A stretch of 64,000 nt of DNA from Lachnospiraceae bacterium (GCA_009911185.1 QXWW01000001.1:1-64000), one strand, 5' to 3'; numbered from the stretch's first letter, positions 36,698-46,493 are shown. The notes: generated by a model from the sequence alone, not told the origin. Translations and numbers: made by a program.

Positions 36698-37984
36698 TTG
36701 AAAGAACATAAGCAAAAGAAAATAAAATACCAGAAATGGATTGCCTGGGGAAGCCTGGTGGCAGGGATTTGTTGGGGAATATTGTTCTCATATTACGCCA
36801 TTGCCCAATCTATTCCGGATACCATCCGTATAGAAAGGGGAGAGACAGAGGATTTTGATTTTCATGTGCCCATAACAGCAGAACTGGAACAGGAAGGAAT
36901 GGAGGTATTTGGAAATCAGTCTCCGATTGTCGATAAGGATAAAATAACGCTCGATTTGAACCGGAGTTTTTCTTTAAAATCACAGCAGCAGGGAAATTAT
37001 TTTATGTCATGCAAGCTTTTTGGAGTGTTTCCAATGAAAGCTGTTTCTGTAGAAGTGGTGGAAAAAGAGAAGATCGTTCCCTGCGGAGTTCCAGTGGGGA
37101 TATATGTAAAAACAGACGGCGTACTGATTATAGGCACGGGAAGCGTTGTCGGAAATGACGGCATGAACTATGAACCTGCTGTAAATCTGGTAAAAAGCGG
37201 CGACTATGTAAAGACTGTCAATGAACAGATGATTGCGAATAAGGAAGAGCTTATAGAAAAAATTAACCAGTCCCAGGGAGAACCGGTAATTTTGGGGATT
37301 ATGCGCGACGAAGAATATATTCAGATTAAAGTGGAGCCTGTAATGACAGAGGAAAATGATTATAAACTGGGAATCTGGGTACGGGACGACTTAGCCGGCG
37401 TAGGTACGCTGACCTTTTACGACAGTCAGGGCGGATATGGAGCTTTGGGGCATCCAGTCAGCGATATGGATACCGGACTTAAGGTCAGTCTTTCGGAAGG
37501 AACGCTATATGAAGCAGAGATTGCGGGGCTGACAAAAGGTGAAAAGGGAAACCCCGGAGAGATTTCCGGCGTGATTACTTATTTGGATCAGTATAAATTG
37601 GGAAGTGTTGAGGAGAATACCAGTGTTGGTATTTATGGAGAATTGCAGCGGACACCGGAAGAAAATCAGGAAAACCAATATTATCCGGTGGCTTTGAAAC
37701 AAAATATTGAAAAGGGCGAGGCTGTGATTGTGTCAACTGTCTCCGGAGAACGTAAAGAGTACGGCATTAATATAACAGAGTTAGATTATAACAGTGAAAA
37801 TAAAGGAATCTTATTTCAGGTTACAGATCCCGAATTATTGGATTTAACTGGCGGCGTTATTCAGGGCATGAGCGGCAGCCCCATTATTCAAAATGGAAAA
37901 GTGATTGGTGCTGTCACTCATGTGTTTGTGCAGGACGCTTCCAAGGGATATGGAATATTTATTGAAAACATGTTGCAGCATTAA
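36698..37984 (+). CDS. spoIVB: Stage IV sporulation protein B, SpoIVB serine peptidase
   Basis: SpoIVB is secreted by the forespore and cuts SpoIVFA to trigger pro-sigma-K processing. The protein has an N-terminal membrane helix, a PDZ domain (NYEPAVNLVKSGDYVKTVN region), and the S55 peptidase domain with GALGHPVSDMDTG (catalytic His) and GGVIQGMSGSPIIQ (catalytic Ser). The start is uncertain: TTG 36698 follows AAGGGTG by about 9 bp and gives 428 aa, close to the 426 of B. subtilis; the frame opens at TTG 36674. It is directly upstream of spo0A, as usual. Confidence 0.93.
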   Translation: MKEHKQKKIKYQKWIAWGSLVAGICWGILFSYYAIAQSIPDTIRIERGETEDFDFHVPITAELEQEGMEVFGNQSPIVDKDKITLDLNRSFSLKSQQQGNYFMSCKLFGVFPMKAVSVEVVEKEKIVPCGVPVGIYVKTDGVLIIGTGSVVGNDGMNYEPAVNLVKSGDYVKTVNEQMIANKEELIEKINQSQGEPVILGIMRDEEYIQIKVEPVMTEENDYKLGIWVRDDLAGVGTLTFYDSQGGYGALGHPVSDMDTGLKVSLSEGTLYEAEIAGLTKGEKGNPGEISGVITYLDQYKLGSVEENTSVGIYGELQRTPEENQENQYYPVALKQNIEKGEAVIVSTVSGERKEYGINITELDYNSENKGILFQVTDPELLDLTGGVIQGMSGSPIIQNGKVIGAVTHVFVQDASKGYGIFIENMLQH

Positions 37985-37997
37985 GGGATAACAGGGA

Positions 37998-38048
37998 AAA
38001 AGCGCTCCTGGTTCTGCCGTTTGTGGCCGGAACCGGGAGCGTTTTTTC
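37998..38048 (+). terminator. Terminator of spoIVB
   Basis: AAAAGCGCTCCTGGTTC pairs with GAACCGGGAGCGTTTTTT around a GC-rich loop, followed by a T run. Confidence 0.9.
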
Positions 38049-38049
38049 T

Positions 38050-38095
38050 CTTATAGGAAAGAGCTTGTTATGCGAAAGTGTGAAATTATCTTCCT
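38050..38095 (+). repeat. Post-terminator repeat element, copy B
   Basis: TTATAGGAAAGAGCTTGTTA then TGCGAAAGTGTGAAATTATC follows the spoIVB terminator directly. It aligns with copies A and C. Copies A and B also share ATGCGCA about 25 bp further on. Confidence 0.45.
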
Positions 38096-38177
38096 CGTCG
38101 AATAAAAAGAATATGCGCACGAGATAAATTTATCCGTTAAAAACTAATCGTCAAAAATTTTGTTACTTACGACATTT

Positions 38178-38184
38178 TTCGACA
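38178..38184 (-). promoter_or_regulatory. Spo0A box 1 (reverse)
   Basis: TTCGACA is the reverse complement of the Spo0A recognition core TGTCGAA. It ends 23 bp before a TATAAT at 38207-38212, so it would overlap or abut the -35 of that promoter, as at Spo0A-activated promoters. Confidence 0.6.
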
Positions 38185-38282
38185 CTTTATACAATTATAC
38201 AATATGTATAATAAGGTTGAGAGAAAAAACGGGTGCAGCATTTGACAAGATTCGTGGGAATGTCAGAAATGTAAAATTCTTA

Positions 38283-38289
38283 TGTCGAA
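38283..38289 (+). promoter_or_regulatory. Spo0A box 2
   Basis: TGTCGAA, 20 bp before the TTGAAG -35 of the proximal spo0A promoter. Confidence 0.65.
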
Positions 38290-38308
38290 ACCCGGAGATA
38301 TCTTTTTC

Positions 38309-38336
38309 TTGAAGGTGTTTTCAGATATGTTATAAT
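38309..38336 (+). promoter_or_regulatory. Proximal sigma-A promoter of spo0A
   Basis: TTGAAG, 16 bp, TATAAT. A Spo0A box overlaps the last base of the -10. Leader length to the spo0A start is about 90 nt. Confidence 0.7.
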
Positions 38337-38342
38337 GTCGAA
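38336..38342 (+). promoter_or_regulatory. Spo0A box 3, overlapping the proximal promoter
   Basis: TGTCGAA begins on the last base of TATAAT. Binding here would be expected to block the proximal promoter, giving a switch to the upstream promoter as Spo0A~P accumulates (inferred from B. subtilis). Confidence 0.65.
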
Positions 38343-38433
38343 TGACATGGAAATGCCGGGGGGTACGTTTTGGGGAGTATAGGGAGTGCCTTTTTTTGAG
38401 CGAATATTAGAAAAAACAGCAGGAGGATTTAAC

Positions 38434-39234
38434 GTGGAAAAATTAAATGTAGCGATTGCAGACGATAATGAGAGAATGTTGCAGACCTTGGGCGATATTG
38501 TAAAAAGTGATGAAGAGCTTCAGGTTGTTGGAACGGCGAAAGATGGAGAAGAAGCGTATGAAATGATAAAAAGAAAGGAACCAGACGTAGTATTGCTGGA
38601 TATTGTAATGCCGAAATTAGATGGGCTGACGGTAATGGATAAAGTCAAAAATGACAAAAATATTAAAAAACACCCGGCATTTATCATGATTACAGCTATT
38701 GGACAGGAAAAGATTACAGAAGATGCCTTTTCTTTGGGGGCAGATTATTATATTATGAAACCATTTGATAACGATGTCGTTATTAATCGGATTAAGCACG
38801 TGAGAAATTTGGTAATGCGCAAAACCGCTGAAGTACGGAAGGTGAATGCGTATGAGAAGAAACAGGAACTGGAAGAGCGGAATCTGGAAAATGATGTGAC
38901 AAACATTATTCATGAGATTGGGGTGCCGGCACATATCAAAGGATACCAGTATCTTCGGGAAGCGATTGTTATGTCGGTGACAGATATGGAAATGCTCAAT
39001 TCTATTACGAAGATTCTTTATCCGGGCATTGCTAAAAAATATCAGACGACGCCAAGCCGGGTGGAACGCGCGATTCGCCATGCCATAGAAGTAGCGTGGA
39101 GCAGAGGGAAAATGGATACGATTGATGATTTGTTTGGATATACGATTCATAATGGAAAAGGAAAACCGACAAATTCTGAATTTATAGCTTTAATTGCGGA
39201 CAAAATTCGGTTAGAATATAAGTTAAGAGAGTGA
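38434..39234 (+). CDS. spo0A: Sporulation master regulator Spo0A
   Basis: Spo0A is the phosphorylated response regulator that starts sporulation. The 266-aa protein has a receiver domain with phospho-acceptor Asp56 (VVLLDIVMP) and Lys in IMKPFD. Its C-terminal DNA-binding domain has the near-invariant recognition helix [18 protein letters not shown]. The GTG at 38434 is set by AGGAGG 7 bp upstream; the frame runs back to 38386. Three TGTCGAA-type boxes upstream suggest autoregulation. Confidence 0.98.
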   Translation: MEKLNVAIADDNERMLQTLGDIVKSDEELQVVGTAKDGEEAYEMIKRKEPDVVLLDIVMPKLDGLTVMDKVKNDKNIKKHPAFIMITAIGQEKITEDAFSLGADYYIMKPFDNDVVINRIKHVRNLVMRKTAEVRKVNAYEKKQELEERNLENDVTNIIHEIGVPAHIKGYQYLREAIVMSVTDMEMLNSITKILYPGIAKKYQTTPSRVERAIRHAIEVAWSRGKMDTIDDLFGYTIHNGKGKPTNSEFIALIADKIRLEYKLRE

Positions 39235-39268
39235 ACGGTCCATAGCGGAAATGGATAGATAATTCACC

Positions 39269-39291
39269 CTCCTCAGAAAATATTTTGGAGG
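39269..39291 (+). promoter_or_regulatory. Possible SD-masking hairpin before glgA
   Basis: CCTCC (about 39269-39273) is complementary to the SD GGAGG (39287-39291), with AAAATATTTT between them. If formed, the stem hides the ribosome-binding site. Confidence 0.35.
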
Positions 39292-39299
39292 TTTTTACC

Positions 39300-40739
39300 A
39301 TGAAGAAAATACTCTTTGCAGCGTCCGAGGGAAATCCTTTCATTAAGACGGGTGGTTTGGCAGATGTGATTGGCGCGTTGCCCAAATATTTAGACGGCAA
39401 AAAATTTGATGTGCGGGTGATTCTGCCAAAATATTTGTGTATCCCGGAGAAGGACAGGCAGAAAATGTCACATGTCACGGAATTTTATGCAGATATGCCA
39501 AGAGGGAGAGAGTACATAGGAATTGATAAAGCTAAGGCGGAGGGAATTACCTATTACTTTATCGACAATGAACATTATTTTGCAGGGGATAATCCGTATA
39601 ACCAGATTTTTGAGGATGTGAATAAATTTGCGTTTTATTCCAGGGCGGTACTGGCAAGTCTGCCGGAACTTAAATTCTGTCCGGATATTATTCACTGCCA
39701 TGACTGGCAGGCAGCTTTAATCCCGGTGTTTCTGAAAGAATTTTATGGAAATGACCCGTTTTTTCATAATATAAAGACTGTCATGACCATCCATAATCAG
39801 AAGTTTCAGGGAAGATGGCGTATAGATGATATTGAAAATTGCCGGGATTTGTCTGCAGACTGCCGGTATAAGGCAATGGAAGCCTATAAAGAAACAAATT
39901 TTCTTAAGGCGGGCATTCTGTATGCAGACCGGGTGACGACAGTGAGCGAGACTTATGCAGAGGAGATAAAATTTCCCGAAGGCGGTGAAGGTCTGGACGG
40001 AGTTATGCGGGAGGTGTCGGGTAAACTGTCAGGGATCGTCAACGGTATCGACTATGAAGAATATAATTCCATGAAGGACCCGATGCTTGCAGCGCCATTT
40101 GGATTGAGGAATTTAGCTCAGAAGAAGAAGAACAAGGAAGCGCTGCAGACAGAAATGGGATTGAAGCTGGATAGTAAAGTGATGCTGATTGGAATTGTGT
40201 CCCGGCTCACGGAGCAGAAAGGTTTTGATTTGGTAAATTACATAATGGAAGAGATGCTGACTACCATGAATGTTCAGGTAGCGGCGCTGGGAACCGGAGA
40301 AGAACGTTTTCAGGATTCTTTTCGGTATTTCCACAACAAGTATCCGGGACAGTTCTCAGCCACTATTGGTTACAGTGAGGAATGCGCGCATAAAATTTAT
40401 GGAGGGGCGGATGTATTTTTAATGCCTTCTCAATTTGAACCCTGCGGTCTCAGCCAGCTCATTAGTATGCGCTACGGAACAGTACCAATTGTCAGGGAAA
40501 CTGGCGGCTTAAAAGATACAGTGGAAGCATATAATGAAATTTGGCAGACAGGCACGGGATTCAGTTTTGCAAATTATGATGCCAGAGAGATGTTTAACAT
40601 TATCCGTTACGCGTATGATGTGTACCAAAATCATTCCAAAGAATGGAAAATGATGATGAAACGCTGTATGAAAGCGGATAATTCCTGGCGGAATTCAGCT
40701 AAGAAATATGAAAAACTTTACCAGGGGTTAGCAGAATGA
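39300..40739 (+). CDS. glgA: Glycogen synthase (ADP-glucose)
   Basis: GlgA extends alpha-1,4-glucan from ADP-glucose. The 479-aa GT5 enzyme has the N-terminal KTGGLADVIGALP (ADP-glucose binding Lys16), HCHDWQAAL and the C-terminal PSQFEPCGLSQL with conserved acidic residues. ATG 39300 has GGAGG 8 bp upstream; the TTG at 39285 overlaps the SD. No other glg gene is adjacent. The SD may be masked by a hairpin with CCTCC at 39269-39273. Confidence 0.95.
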   Translation: MKKILFAASEGNPFIKTGGLADVIGALPKYLDGKKFDVRVILPKYLCIPEKDRQKMSHVTEFYADMPRGREYIGIDKAKAEGITYYFIDNEHYFAGDNPYNQIFEDVNKFAFYSRAVLASLPELKFCPDIIHCHDWQAALIPVFLKEFYGNDPFFHNIKTVMTIHNQKFQGRWRIDDIENCRDLSADCRYKAMEAYKETNFLKAGILYADRVTTVSETYAEEIKFPEGGEGLDGVMREVSGKLSGIVNGIDYEEYNSMKDPMLAAPFGLRNLAQKKKNKEALQTEMGLKLDSKVMLIGIVSRLTEQKGFDLVNYIMEEMLTTMNVQVAALGTGEERFQDSFRYFHNKYPGQFSATIGYSEECAHKIYGGADVFLMPSQFEPCGLSQLISMRYGTVPIVRETGGLKDTVEAYNEIWQTGTGFSFANYDAREMFNIIRYAYDVYQNHSKEWKMMMKRCMKADNSWRNSAKKYEKLYQGLAE

Positions 40740-40749
40740 CAGATGTGTC

Positions 40750-41667
40750 TTAAGTCTGTGATAATATGAGGTGCTCTTCTTCCTTTTGATAATAGTACAC
40801 AGAATCAGAAAGGACTTCGTCTGGCGCGACTTCCGTCAAGTTAACTTCCTGAACAATCTGGGAAAGTTCTAAAGGATTTCCAGCCAGAGAAACGGGAATG
40901 AGGATCACTTCATGGATGCTGCTGGGAAGAATATACAGATCATCTCTAAGGTTGCGGGAAATTTCCGATAAAGCCTGGGGATACAGTATACAGGCGGCGC
41001 CAAAATACTGTTGGCTGTTGGTGAGGACAAACATAGGGATACTTTCTTCTTTCAGAACCGTTTGGGAGATCGGTTGTCTGTAATCGGGAAAGAAGCTAAG
41101 CGCCGGAAAGATTACTTCAGCCAGAGAGCTGCAGCGCCAGGGAAGCAGAAAGGGCGTATTTTTTCTGGCAAGCTGCAAAAGATCGTCCGCTGAGATATTC
41201 CAGTAGAGAAGATGGTGATTATAAATCAGGATAGAGGCGTTTTCATAAGGTGTTTCCGGAACCAGGCAATAAAATACAATGGCAAGATCCAGATAAGGAA
41301 AATGGGGAATTTCATTGAGAAGTTCCCTGTTTTTTTCATAATGGATCAATTTATATACAATACGGGGACTTACCTGGTCAAAACAGGTAAAAAAAGTGGT
41401 ATCGATGCTGTTAAGGGGACAGTGCTGGTGATAATACTGGAGAATCTGTTGCTGAACGGCCGAAAAATCAGAATGCTTGCAGTATTGTTCAAAATAGTGA
41501 TTCAGATAAATGGTAGGGGAAATGTTAATGCCAGGTTCTAAAATGGTAAGTCCGTCCAAAACCAGGCGGTTGTTGTGGGGAAACTGCTGAATGGAAATCT
41601 GGGTATCTGCAGAAAAGAACGTTCTGAGATTTTCAACTAATTGCTGTTTAAATAACTCGTATGTCAT
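40750..41667 (-). CDS. DUF5688 family protein
   Basis: This 305-aa soluble protein looks like the DUF5688 family that is frequent in Lachnospiraceae. It starts with YELFKQQLVENLRTFF, then NNRLVLDGLTI, NISPTIYLNHYFEQY and a C-terminal region ending in Glu-rich residues. No catalytic motif or membrane helix is visible and the function is unknown. ATG 41667 has GGAGG upstream. It stands alone, convergent with glgA. Confidence 0.75.
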   Translation of the reverse strand: MTYELFKQQLVENLRTFFSADTQISIQQFPHNNRLVLDGLTILEPGINISPTIYLNHYFEQYCKHSDFSAVQQQILQYYHQHCPLNSIDTTFFTCFDQVSPRIVYKLIHYEKNRELLNEIPHFPYLDLAIVFYCLVPETPYENASILIYNHHLLYWNISADDLLQLARKNTPFLLPWRCSSLAEVIFPALSFFPDYRQPISQTVLKEESIPMFVLTNSQQYFGAACILYPQALSEISRNLRDDLYILPSSIHEVILIPVSLAGNPLELSQIVQEVNLTEVAPDEVLSDSVYYYQKEEEHLILSQT

Positions 41668-41825
41668 AATTGCCTCCTGTGCTGTGCTGGCATTGGGAGG
41701 AGCTCATCGAAATATTATGAGGCTTCTAATGTATCACGACAGGCAAAAATATGCAAGATATTTGCAGAAAATATGAGTTTTGCATATTTTTGCGGGTGAT
41801 GTTTGTCTGTGTATGCGAATATTAA

Positions 41826-42881
41826 TTAGTCTGCAGACTTGATTTCTTTCCAGTACAAGTTATACTTCATAGTAGCTTCATCGTCCAGGGATTTTAACAC
41901 TTCACAATTTTCTAAAATTTCTGTAGGAGGAAAAATCGTAGGGTTTTCCTGAAGTTTTGGATCCAGGGCATCTTTTACCTGAGTGTTTGGCGTGGCATAA
42001 TATACGTATTCAAAGTTCATCATCGCGATATCTTTCCTGCAGAGGAAATTGAGGAATTTTTCCGCGTTTTCTGTGTGTTTGGCTCTCTGCGGAATAAACC
42101 AGCAGTCAATCCACATATTAGAACCTTCTTTTGGCACCGTAAAAGCCAGCTTGTCGTTAAATTCCAGGGCATATCCGGCTTCACCGGAATAAACCACGGC
42201 CATGGCAGCGTTTTCCGCTACTATTTCATCCTGTGCCTCGTCCACCAGATAGGAGTAAACCAGCGGCTTTTGTTGAATTAAAAGTTTCTGTGCCGCCCGC
42301 AATTCCGCTTCGTCTGTGGTATTCAGGGAGAAGCCCAGACGTTTTTGCGCTACCATAAAAGAGTCCCGCACGGAATCAGCCATGATGATTTGTCCGGAAT
42401 AGTCCTCGTCCCATAAAATGTCCCAGGAATTTACCTTTGATTCATCCACTATTTCCTTATTGTACAGGATTCCCACAGTTCCAAAGAAATAGGGAAGCGT
42501 ATATTTATTTTCTGGGTCAAAAGACTTTGAAAAGTCAAAATAAGTCTGTTCCAGATTTTCCACAAGGGGGATATTTTCATAATTCAGTTCCGAGACTTCA
42601 TTTTCCTGAATCAGCTTTTCGATCATATAGTCAGAAGTGCAGATTAGGTCGTAATCGATGGCCCCGGCCTTGTATTTTGTATACATATTTTCCGGGGTAA
42701 TATATTCTTCATATTCGACTTTTATCCCGGTTTCTTCTTCAAATATTTCAAGAATTTCCGGATCAATATATTTGCCGTAGTTTAATACAATCAAAGTATT
42801 GGAGGAATTTTTTTGGCCGCAGCCAGAGAAGAAGCAGAAGAGCATTAGTATGGCAAGAACACATAATAGCTTCTTTTTCAT
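41826..42881 (-). CDS. potD: Spermidine/putrescine ABC transporter, substrate-binding lipoprotein
   Basis: PotD binds polyamines outside the membrane. The 351-aa protein has a lipoprotein signal (FCFFSGC, Cys21) and PotD-type segments: VLNYGKYIDPEILEIFEEET, DYDLICTSDYMIEKL and MAVVYSGEAGYAL. It overlaps potC by 4 bp and is the last gene of the minus-strand operon of regulator, potA, potB, potC and potD. Confidence 0.93.
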   Translation of the reverse strand: MKKKLLCVLAILMLFCFFSGCGQKNSSNTLIVLNYGKYIDPEILEIFEEETGIKVEYEEYITPENMYTKYKAGAIDYDLICTSDYMIEKLIQENEVSELNYENIPLVENLEQTYFDFSKSFDPENKYTLPYFFGTVGILYNKEIVDESKVNSWDILWDEDYSGQIIMADSVRDSFMVAQKRLGFSLNTTDEAELRAAQKLLIQQKPLVYSYLVDEAQDEIVAENAAMAVVYSGEAGYALEFNDKLAFTVPKEGSNMWIDCWFIPQRAKHTENAEKFLNFLCRKDIAMMNFEYVYYATPNTQVKDALDPKLQENPTIFPPTEILENCEVLKSLDDEATMKYNLYWKEIKSAD

Positions 42882-43657
42882 AGTTGTATCTCCTTTCTTG
42901 CAGTTGGACCAAAATTCATAAACAGCAGAAGTATGAAGGCGATTAAAAACAGAATTGTGGACAGCGCGTACATTTCCGGACGGATGCCCTTACGCATTTC
43001 TGTGTAGATTATAGTGGACAAGGTGTTGATGCCGGCGCCTTTGGTAAAATAGGTGACAGAAAAATCATCCAGCGACATGGTCATGGCCATGAGAAAACCG
43101 GAAAGTACGCCGGGAAGTATCTGAGGCCAGACGATTTTGCGGAAAGCATATAAAGGGGTCGCGCCTAAGTCCAATGCAGCTTCATATGCGGTATGGCTGC
43201 TCTGTTTTAATTTTGGCAGGACATTTAAGATGACATAGGGGATATTAAAGGTAATATGCGCAATCAGTACCGTATTCATGCCCAGGCGGGTAAAGCGCAC
43301 AAACAGCAGCATCATGGAGATACCGGTAACAATGTCTGCGTTCAGCAGCGGAATATTAGTGGCGCCCAGCATCACAGCCTGGCCGTGTTTTTTCATGGCG
43401 TCAATGCCCAAAGCCGCCAGGACGCCAAGGAGCGTAGCGATAGCCGCAGAAGCGAGGGAAATAAAAATTGTGGTGTAAAAAGCTTCCATGACGGCGCTGT
43501 TGGAAAATAATTTTTTATACCAGTTTAGGGTAAATCCGCCCCAGACGACTTTGGATTTGGAGTTATTAAATGACAGTACTATCAGCACGCCAATGGGCAG
43601 ATATAAAAATAAAAAGATCAGAAAGAGATAAACTCGTTCTGCGGATTTTCGAATCAT
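42878..43657 (-). CDS. potC: Spermidine/putrescine ABC transporter permease PotC
   Basis: The 259-aa membrane protein has about six helices and the binding-protein-dependent permease EAA loop (YEAALDLGATPLYAFRKIVWPQILPG). It follows potB by 37 bp and overlaps potD. PotC pairs with PotB to form the channel. Confidence 0.93.
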   Translation of the reverse strand: MIRKSAERVYLFLIFLFLYLPIGVLIVLSFNNSKSKVVWGGFTLNWYKKLFSNSAVMEAFYTTIFISLASAAIATLLGVLAALGIDAMKKHGQAVMLGATNIPLLNADIVTGISMMLLFVRFTRLGMNTVLIAHITFNIPYVILNVLPKLKQSSHTAYEAALDLGATPLYAFRKIVWPQILPGVLSGFLMAMTMSLDDFSVTYFTKGAGINTLSTIIYTEMRKGIRPEMYALSTILFLIAFILLLFMNFGPTARKEIQL

Positions 43658-43694
43658 TTTAACCTCCTTTTTGAAGGGGATACGTTTCCGGTAA

Positions 43695-44516
43695 TTACAA
43701 TACCCCGGCCCCCTGATCGTCGCCGCGGGAATTCATGAGGGCCATGCTGGCGATGACGAAGATCATCAGCACGAAGGAAAGCCCTGATCCCAGGTTCCAG
43801 TTGTATTCCTGCATAAATGCCTGTTCAATCACATTTCCAATTAAGAGGACTTTACCGCCGCCTAAGAGATCCGAGATAGCAAAAGAGGTCAATGCAGGCA
43901 CAAATACCATAATGATGCCGCTGATAACGCCGGACATGGTGAGTGGAACAGTAATTTTAAAGAAAATTGTGATATTACCAGCTCCTAAATCTTTTGCCGC
44001 TTCGATAATGTCTGTTTGAATCCGCGTCATCGCATTATAGATGGGAAGAATCATAAATGGCAGGAAATCATATACCATACAAAAAACCACGGCGGTGGGA
44101 GTATTTAAAATGTCAATCGCCGGCAGTCCCAATGTGCCCAGAAGAGAATTTATAATACCATTGTTGGAAAGAAGCATTCTCCACGCGAGAATGCGCAGCA
44201 TGAAATTCATCCACATAGGCAGGATAAAAATAAAAACGATGAATCCCTGGCTCTTTGTCTTCATATGATTTAGAATCATAGCAAGAGGATATGATAAAAC
44301 CAGACAGATTATTGTGCATAGTAAGGCAAGTTTCAGGGAGAGAGCCAATGCTTTTAAATGTACTGAGAAAGTGATGGAAGTAACATTCAGAAACGTAAAG
44401 CTGCCGCTGGTGGTAGTGAATGCATAATATAAAACCATGGCGATTGGAAGCAGAATAAATCCTGCCATCCATAAAATGTAAGGACCGGCAAGGAGCTGCC
44501 GTTTTAATTTAGACAT
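43695..44516 (-). CDS. potB: Spermidine/putrescine ABC transporter permease PotB
   Basis: This permease has about six membrane helices and an EAA loop ([22 protein letters not shown]). The second ATG (44516, MSKLKRQ) is chosen: it overlaps the end of potA by 8 bp and has GGTGG 6 bp upstream. The frame extends to 44540. Confidence 0.92.
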   Translation of the reverse strand: MSKLKRQLLAGPYILWMAGFILLPIAMVLYYAFTTTSGSFTFLNVTSITFSVHLKALALSLKLALLCTIICLVLSYPLAMILNHMKTKSQGFIVFIFILPMWMNFMLRILAWRMLLSNNGIINSLLGTLGLPAIDILNTPTAVVFCMVYDFLPFMILPIYNAMTRIQTDIIEAAKDLGAGNITIFFKITVPLTMSGVISGIIMVFVPALTSFAISDLLGGGKVLLIGNVIEQAFMQEYNWNLGSGLSFVLMIFVIASMALMNSRGDDQGAGVL

Positions 44517-45582
44517 CTGATACCACCGCCCTTTCGTCATTGGATTCTGGTTTGTTCATAATCTGGATATTAAACGGGTCAACCCGGATTCCTACATGAG
44601 CGCCTACCGGATGCATTTGGGTAGTCTGAACCAGCCATTCATAGCCGTTTGCAAGAACCTCCATTTCCCAGTGCACGCCTTTGAAGATCAAGGAGACTAC
44701 ATGCCCTTTTAGCATTCCCTGTTCCGGAGAAACCAATTCTACATCCTCCGGGCGGATCACCACATCCACCGGGGTATTGCAGCCAAAGCCCTCGTCCACA
44801 CAGGGAAATTTTACATCCAGAATTTGTACCAGGCGGTCTTTTAGCATGAAACCATTTATAATATTGCTTTCCCCGATAAAATCGGCGACGAAGGCGTTGA
44901 CAGGTTCATTGTAAATATCCTGGGGCGTGCCGATCTGTTGGATGTAGCCCTGATTCATTACCACGATGGTATCAGACATGGTTAATGCCTCCTCCTGATC
45001 GTGCGTCACATAGATAAAGGTAATCCCGAGCTCATTTTTCAGGCGGATAAGCTCGTACTGCATATCCTGGCGCAATTTCAAATCCAGCGCGCCCAGAGGT
45101 TCGTCTAAAAGCAGAACCTTTGGTTCGTTGACAATGGCGCGGGCGATGGCGATCCGCTGCTGCTGTCCGCCGCTTAAGGAATCTATGCTGCGGTTTTCAA
45201 AGCCTTCCAGATTTACCAGTTTCAACGCGTATTTGATTTTATCTTCAATGTAAGATTTGCTCTTTTTGCGTATTTTCAGTCCAAAGGCAATATTTTGTGC
45301 AATGGACATATGGGGGAACAATGCATATTTTTGAAATACTGTGTTTAGTTGCCTCTGATTGGGAGCCAGGTTTGTAATGTCCCTGCCGTCAAAAATTACA
45401 TTTCCCTGATCCGGGGTCTCGAACCCTCCGATAATTCGCAGTGTGGTCGTTTTTCCACAGCCGGAAGGCCCTAAAAGTGTGAGAAATTCATTTTCCCGGA
45501 TATATAAATTCAAATCATCCAAAATGGTCTGTCCGTCAAAGGATTTTGTGATATGCTGTAAGTCGATGAGTCGTTTGCTCAT
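44509..45582 (-). CDS. potA: Spermidine/putrescine ABC transporter ATP-binding protein
   Basis: The 357-aa ATPase has Walker [11 protein letters not shown] (about 38-47), the [14 protein letters not shown] signature, Walker [13 protein letters not shown] and a C-terminal TOBE domain ([10 protein letters not shown]). It energises polyamine uptake with PotBCD. It lies 10 bp after the XRE-cupin regulator gene. Confidence 0.95.
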   Translation of the reverse strand: MSKRLIDLQHITKSFDGQTILDDLNLYIRENEFLTLLGPSGCGKTTTLRIIGGFETPDQGNVIFDGRDITNLAPNQRQLNTVFQKYALFPHMSIAQNIAFGLKIRKKSKSYIEDKIKYALKLVNLEGFENRSIDSLSGGQQQRIAIARAIVNEPKVLLLDEPLGALDLKLRQDMQYELIRLKNELGITFIYVTHDQEEALTMSDTIVVMNQGYIQQIGTPQDIYNEPVNAFVADFIGESNIINGFMLKDRLVQILDVKFPCVDEGFGCNTPVDVVIRPEDVELVSPEQGMLKGHVVSLIFKGVHWEMEVLANGYEWLVQTTQMHPVGAHVGIRVDPFNIQIMNKPESNDERAVVSDV

Positions 45583-45592
45583 GGCTGCCCTC

Positions 45593-46132
45593 CTAAAAGC
45601 TTGGGGGAGTGGAAATCCAGAGTATGACCGCCTCCCGGCTGCTGCAATTTTCGATTGAATGTTTTTTTTCCGCTTTAAAGTAAAAAGATTCCCCCTGCTT
45701 TACGGTAAAAGAGCGGGGACCGTAGAATAGTTTGACGCTGCCTTTTAATACATAACCAAATTCTTCAGCCTCATGGGGAAGCTGGACTTCGGAGACGCCA
45801 TGTGGGGCAAGAGTCATCAGTACCGGTTCCATGGCATTTTTCTGTGCGTTGGGAATGAGCCATTTAATTTGATGGTGAAGTTCTTCTTTTTCTTTAATGA
45901 AGTAATCTTCCTGCCGGAATACAAGTTGTTCCGGTTCCTGATCTGTAAAAAATTCCGCCGGAGTGGTGCCAAGGCATTGGATAATGTCTAACAGCGTGCC
46001 CACAGAAGGAGAGGTGAGATTCCGTTCTAATTGGGAAATAAAGCCCTTGGACAGTTCACTGCGGTCAGCAAGTTCCTGTTGCGTCAGTCCATATTGAATG
46101 CGCAGTTCTTTCATCCGGTGTCCGATATCCAT
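45593..46132 (-). CDS. XRE-family regulator with C-terminal cupin domain
   Basis: The 179-aa protein joins an N-terminal helix-turn-helix ([21 protein letters not shown]...ISQLE, residues 1-60) to a C-terminal cupin (about 105-175; [18 protein letters not shown]). This PuuR-like architecture is common for regulators next to potABCD, where it likely senses polyamines and controls the operon. SD GGAGGG precedes ATG 46132. Confidence 0.88.
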   Translation of the reverse strand: MDIGHRMKELRIQYGLTQQELADRSELSKGFISQLERNLTSPSVGTLLDIIQCLGTTPAEFFTDQEPEQLVFRQEDYFIKEKEELHHQIKWLIPNAQKNAMEPVLMTLAPHGVSEVQLPHEAEEFGYVLKGSVKLFYGPRSFTVKQGESFYFKAEKKHSIENCSSREAVILWISTPPSF

Positions 46133-46151
46133 AATAACCCTCCTTTGGCGC

Positions 46152-46183
46152 GGTTCCGGCAGACAGGCGGGGCCAGCGGAACC
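46152..46183 (-). promoter_or_regulatory. Inverted repeat in the leader of the pot operon
   Basis: GGTTCCG (46152-46158) and CGGAACC (46177-46183) form a perfect 7-bp repeat around an 18-nt GC-rich spacer, within the untranslated leader of the regulator-pot transcript. It could be an operator or an RNA structure. Confidence 0.4.
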
Positions 46184-46262
46184 TAAAAGTAAACATCAAG
46201 TATAGTATCAGTCTAATAAAGCTGATAATGATTTTTAAGTTTAATAATAATAAACAAAGTAT

Positions 46263-46290
46263 ATTATAAATAGAAAATAAAAAATGTCAA
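46263..46290 (-). promoter_or_regulatory. Promoter of the regulator-potABCD operon
   Basis: On the minus strand: TTGACA, 16 bp, TATAAT, in a very AT-rich stretch, 131 bp before the first start codon. Confidence 0.75.
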
Positions 46291-46322
46291 TAGAACAACT
46301 GAGAAAAAAATAAAAAAAAGTC

Positions 46323-46351
46323 TTGCATTTTAGATGCAAAGCGGATATAAT
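46323..46351 (+). promoter_or_regulatory. Promoter of tRNA-Thr
   Basis: TTGCAT, 17 bp, TATAAT. The -35 is part of a TTGCAT-TTT-AGATGCAA inverted repeat. Confidence 0.75.
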
Positions 46352-46375
46352 AATAGAGGATTTGCTAATATCCAT

Positions 46376-46448
46376 GCCAAAGTGGCGCAGTTGGTAGCGC
46401 GTCGCATTCGTAATGCGTAGGTCGAGGGTTCGAGTCCCTTCTTTGGCT
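46376..46448 (+). tRNA. tRNA-Thr (anticodon CGT)
   Basis: The acceptor stem GCCAAAG pairs with CTTTGGC, discriminator T. The anticodon stem TCGCA/TGCGT-type arm encloses loop TTCGTAA, anticodon CGT. The T arm GAGGG-TTCGAGT-CCCTT is intact. No CCA is encoded. Confidence 0.93.
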
Positions 46449-46458
46449 GATTGGGAGA

Positions 46459-46493
46459 GTGCCTTTTCACATGATGGTGAGAAGGCGCTTTTT
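46459..46493 (+). terminator. Terminator of tRNA-Thr
   Basis: GTGCCTTTTCAC pairs with GTGAGAAGGCGC, then TTTTT. The following ATATAGGATTCGAGC may be a very diverged post-terminator repeat. Confidence 0.8.
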
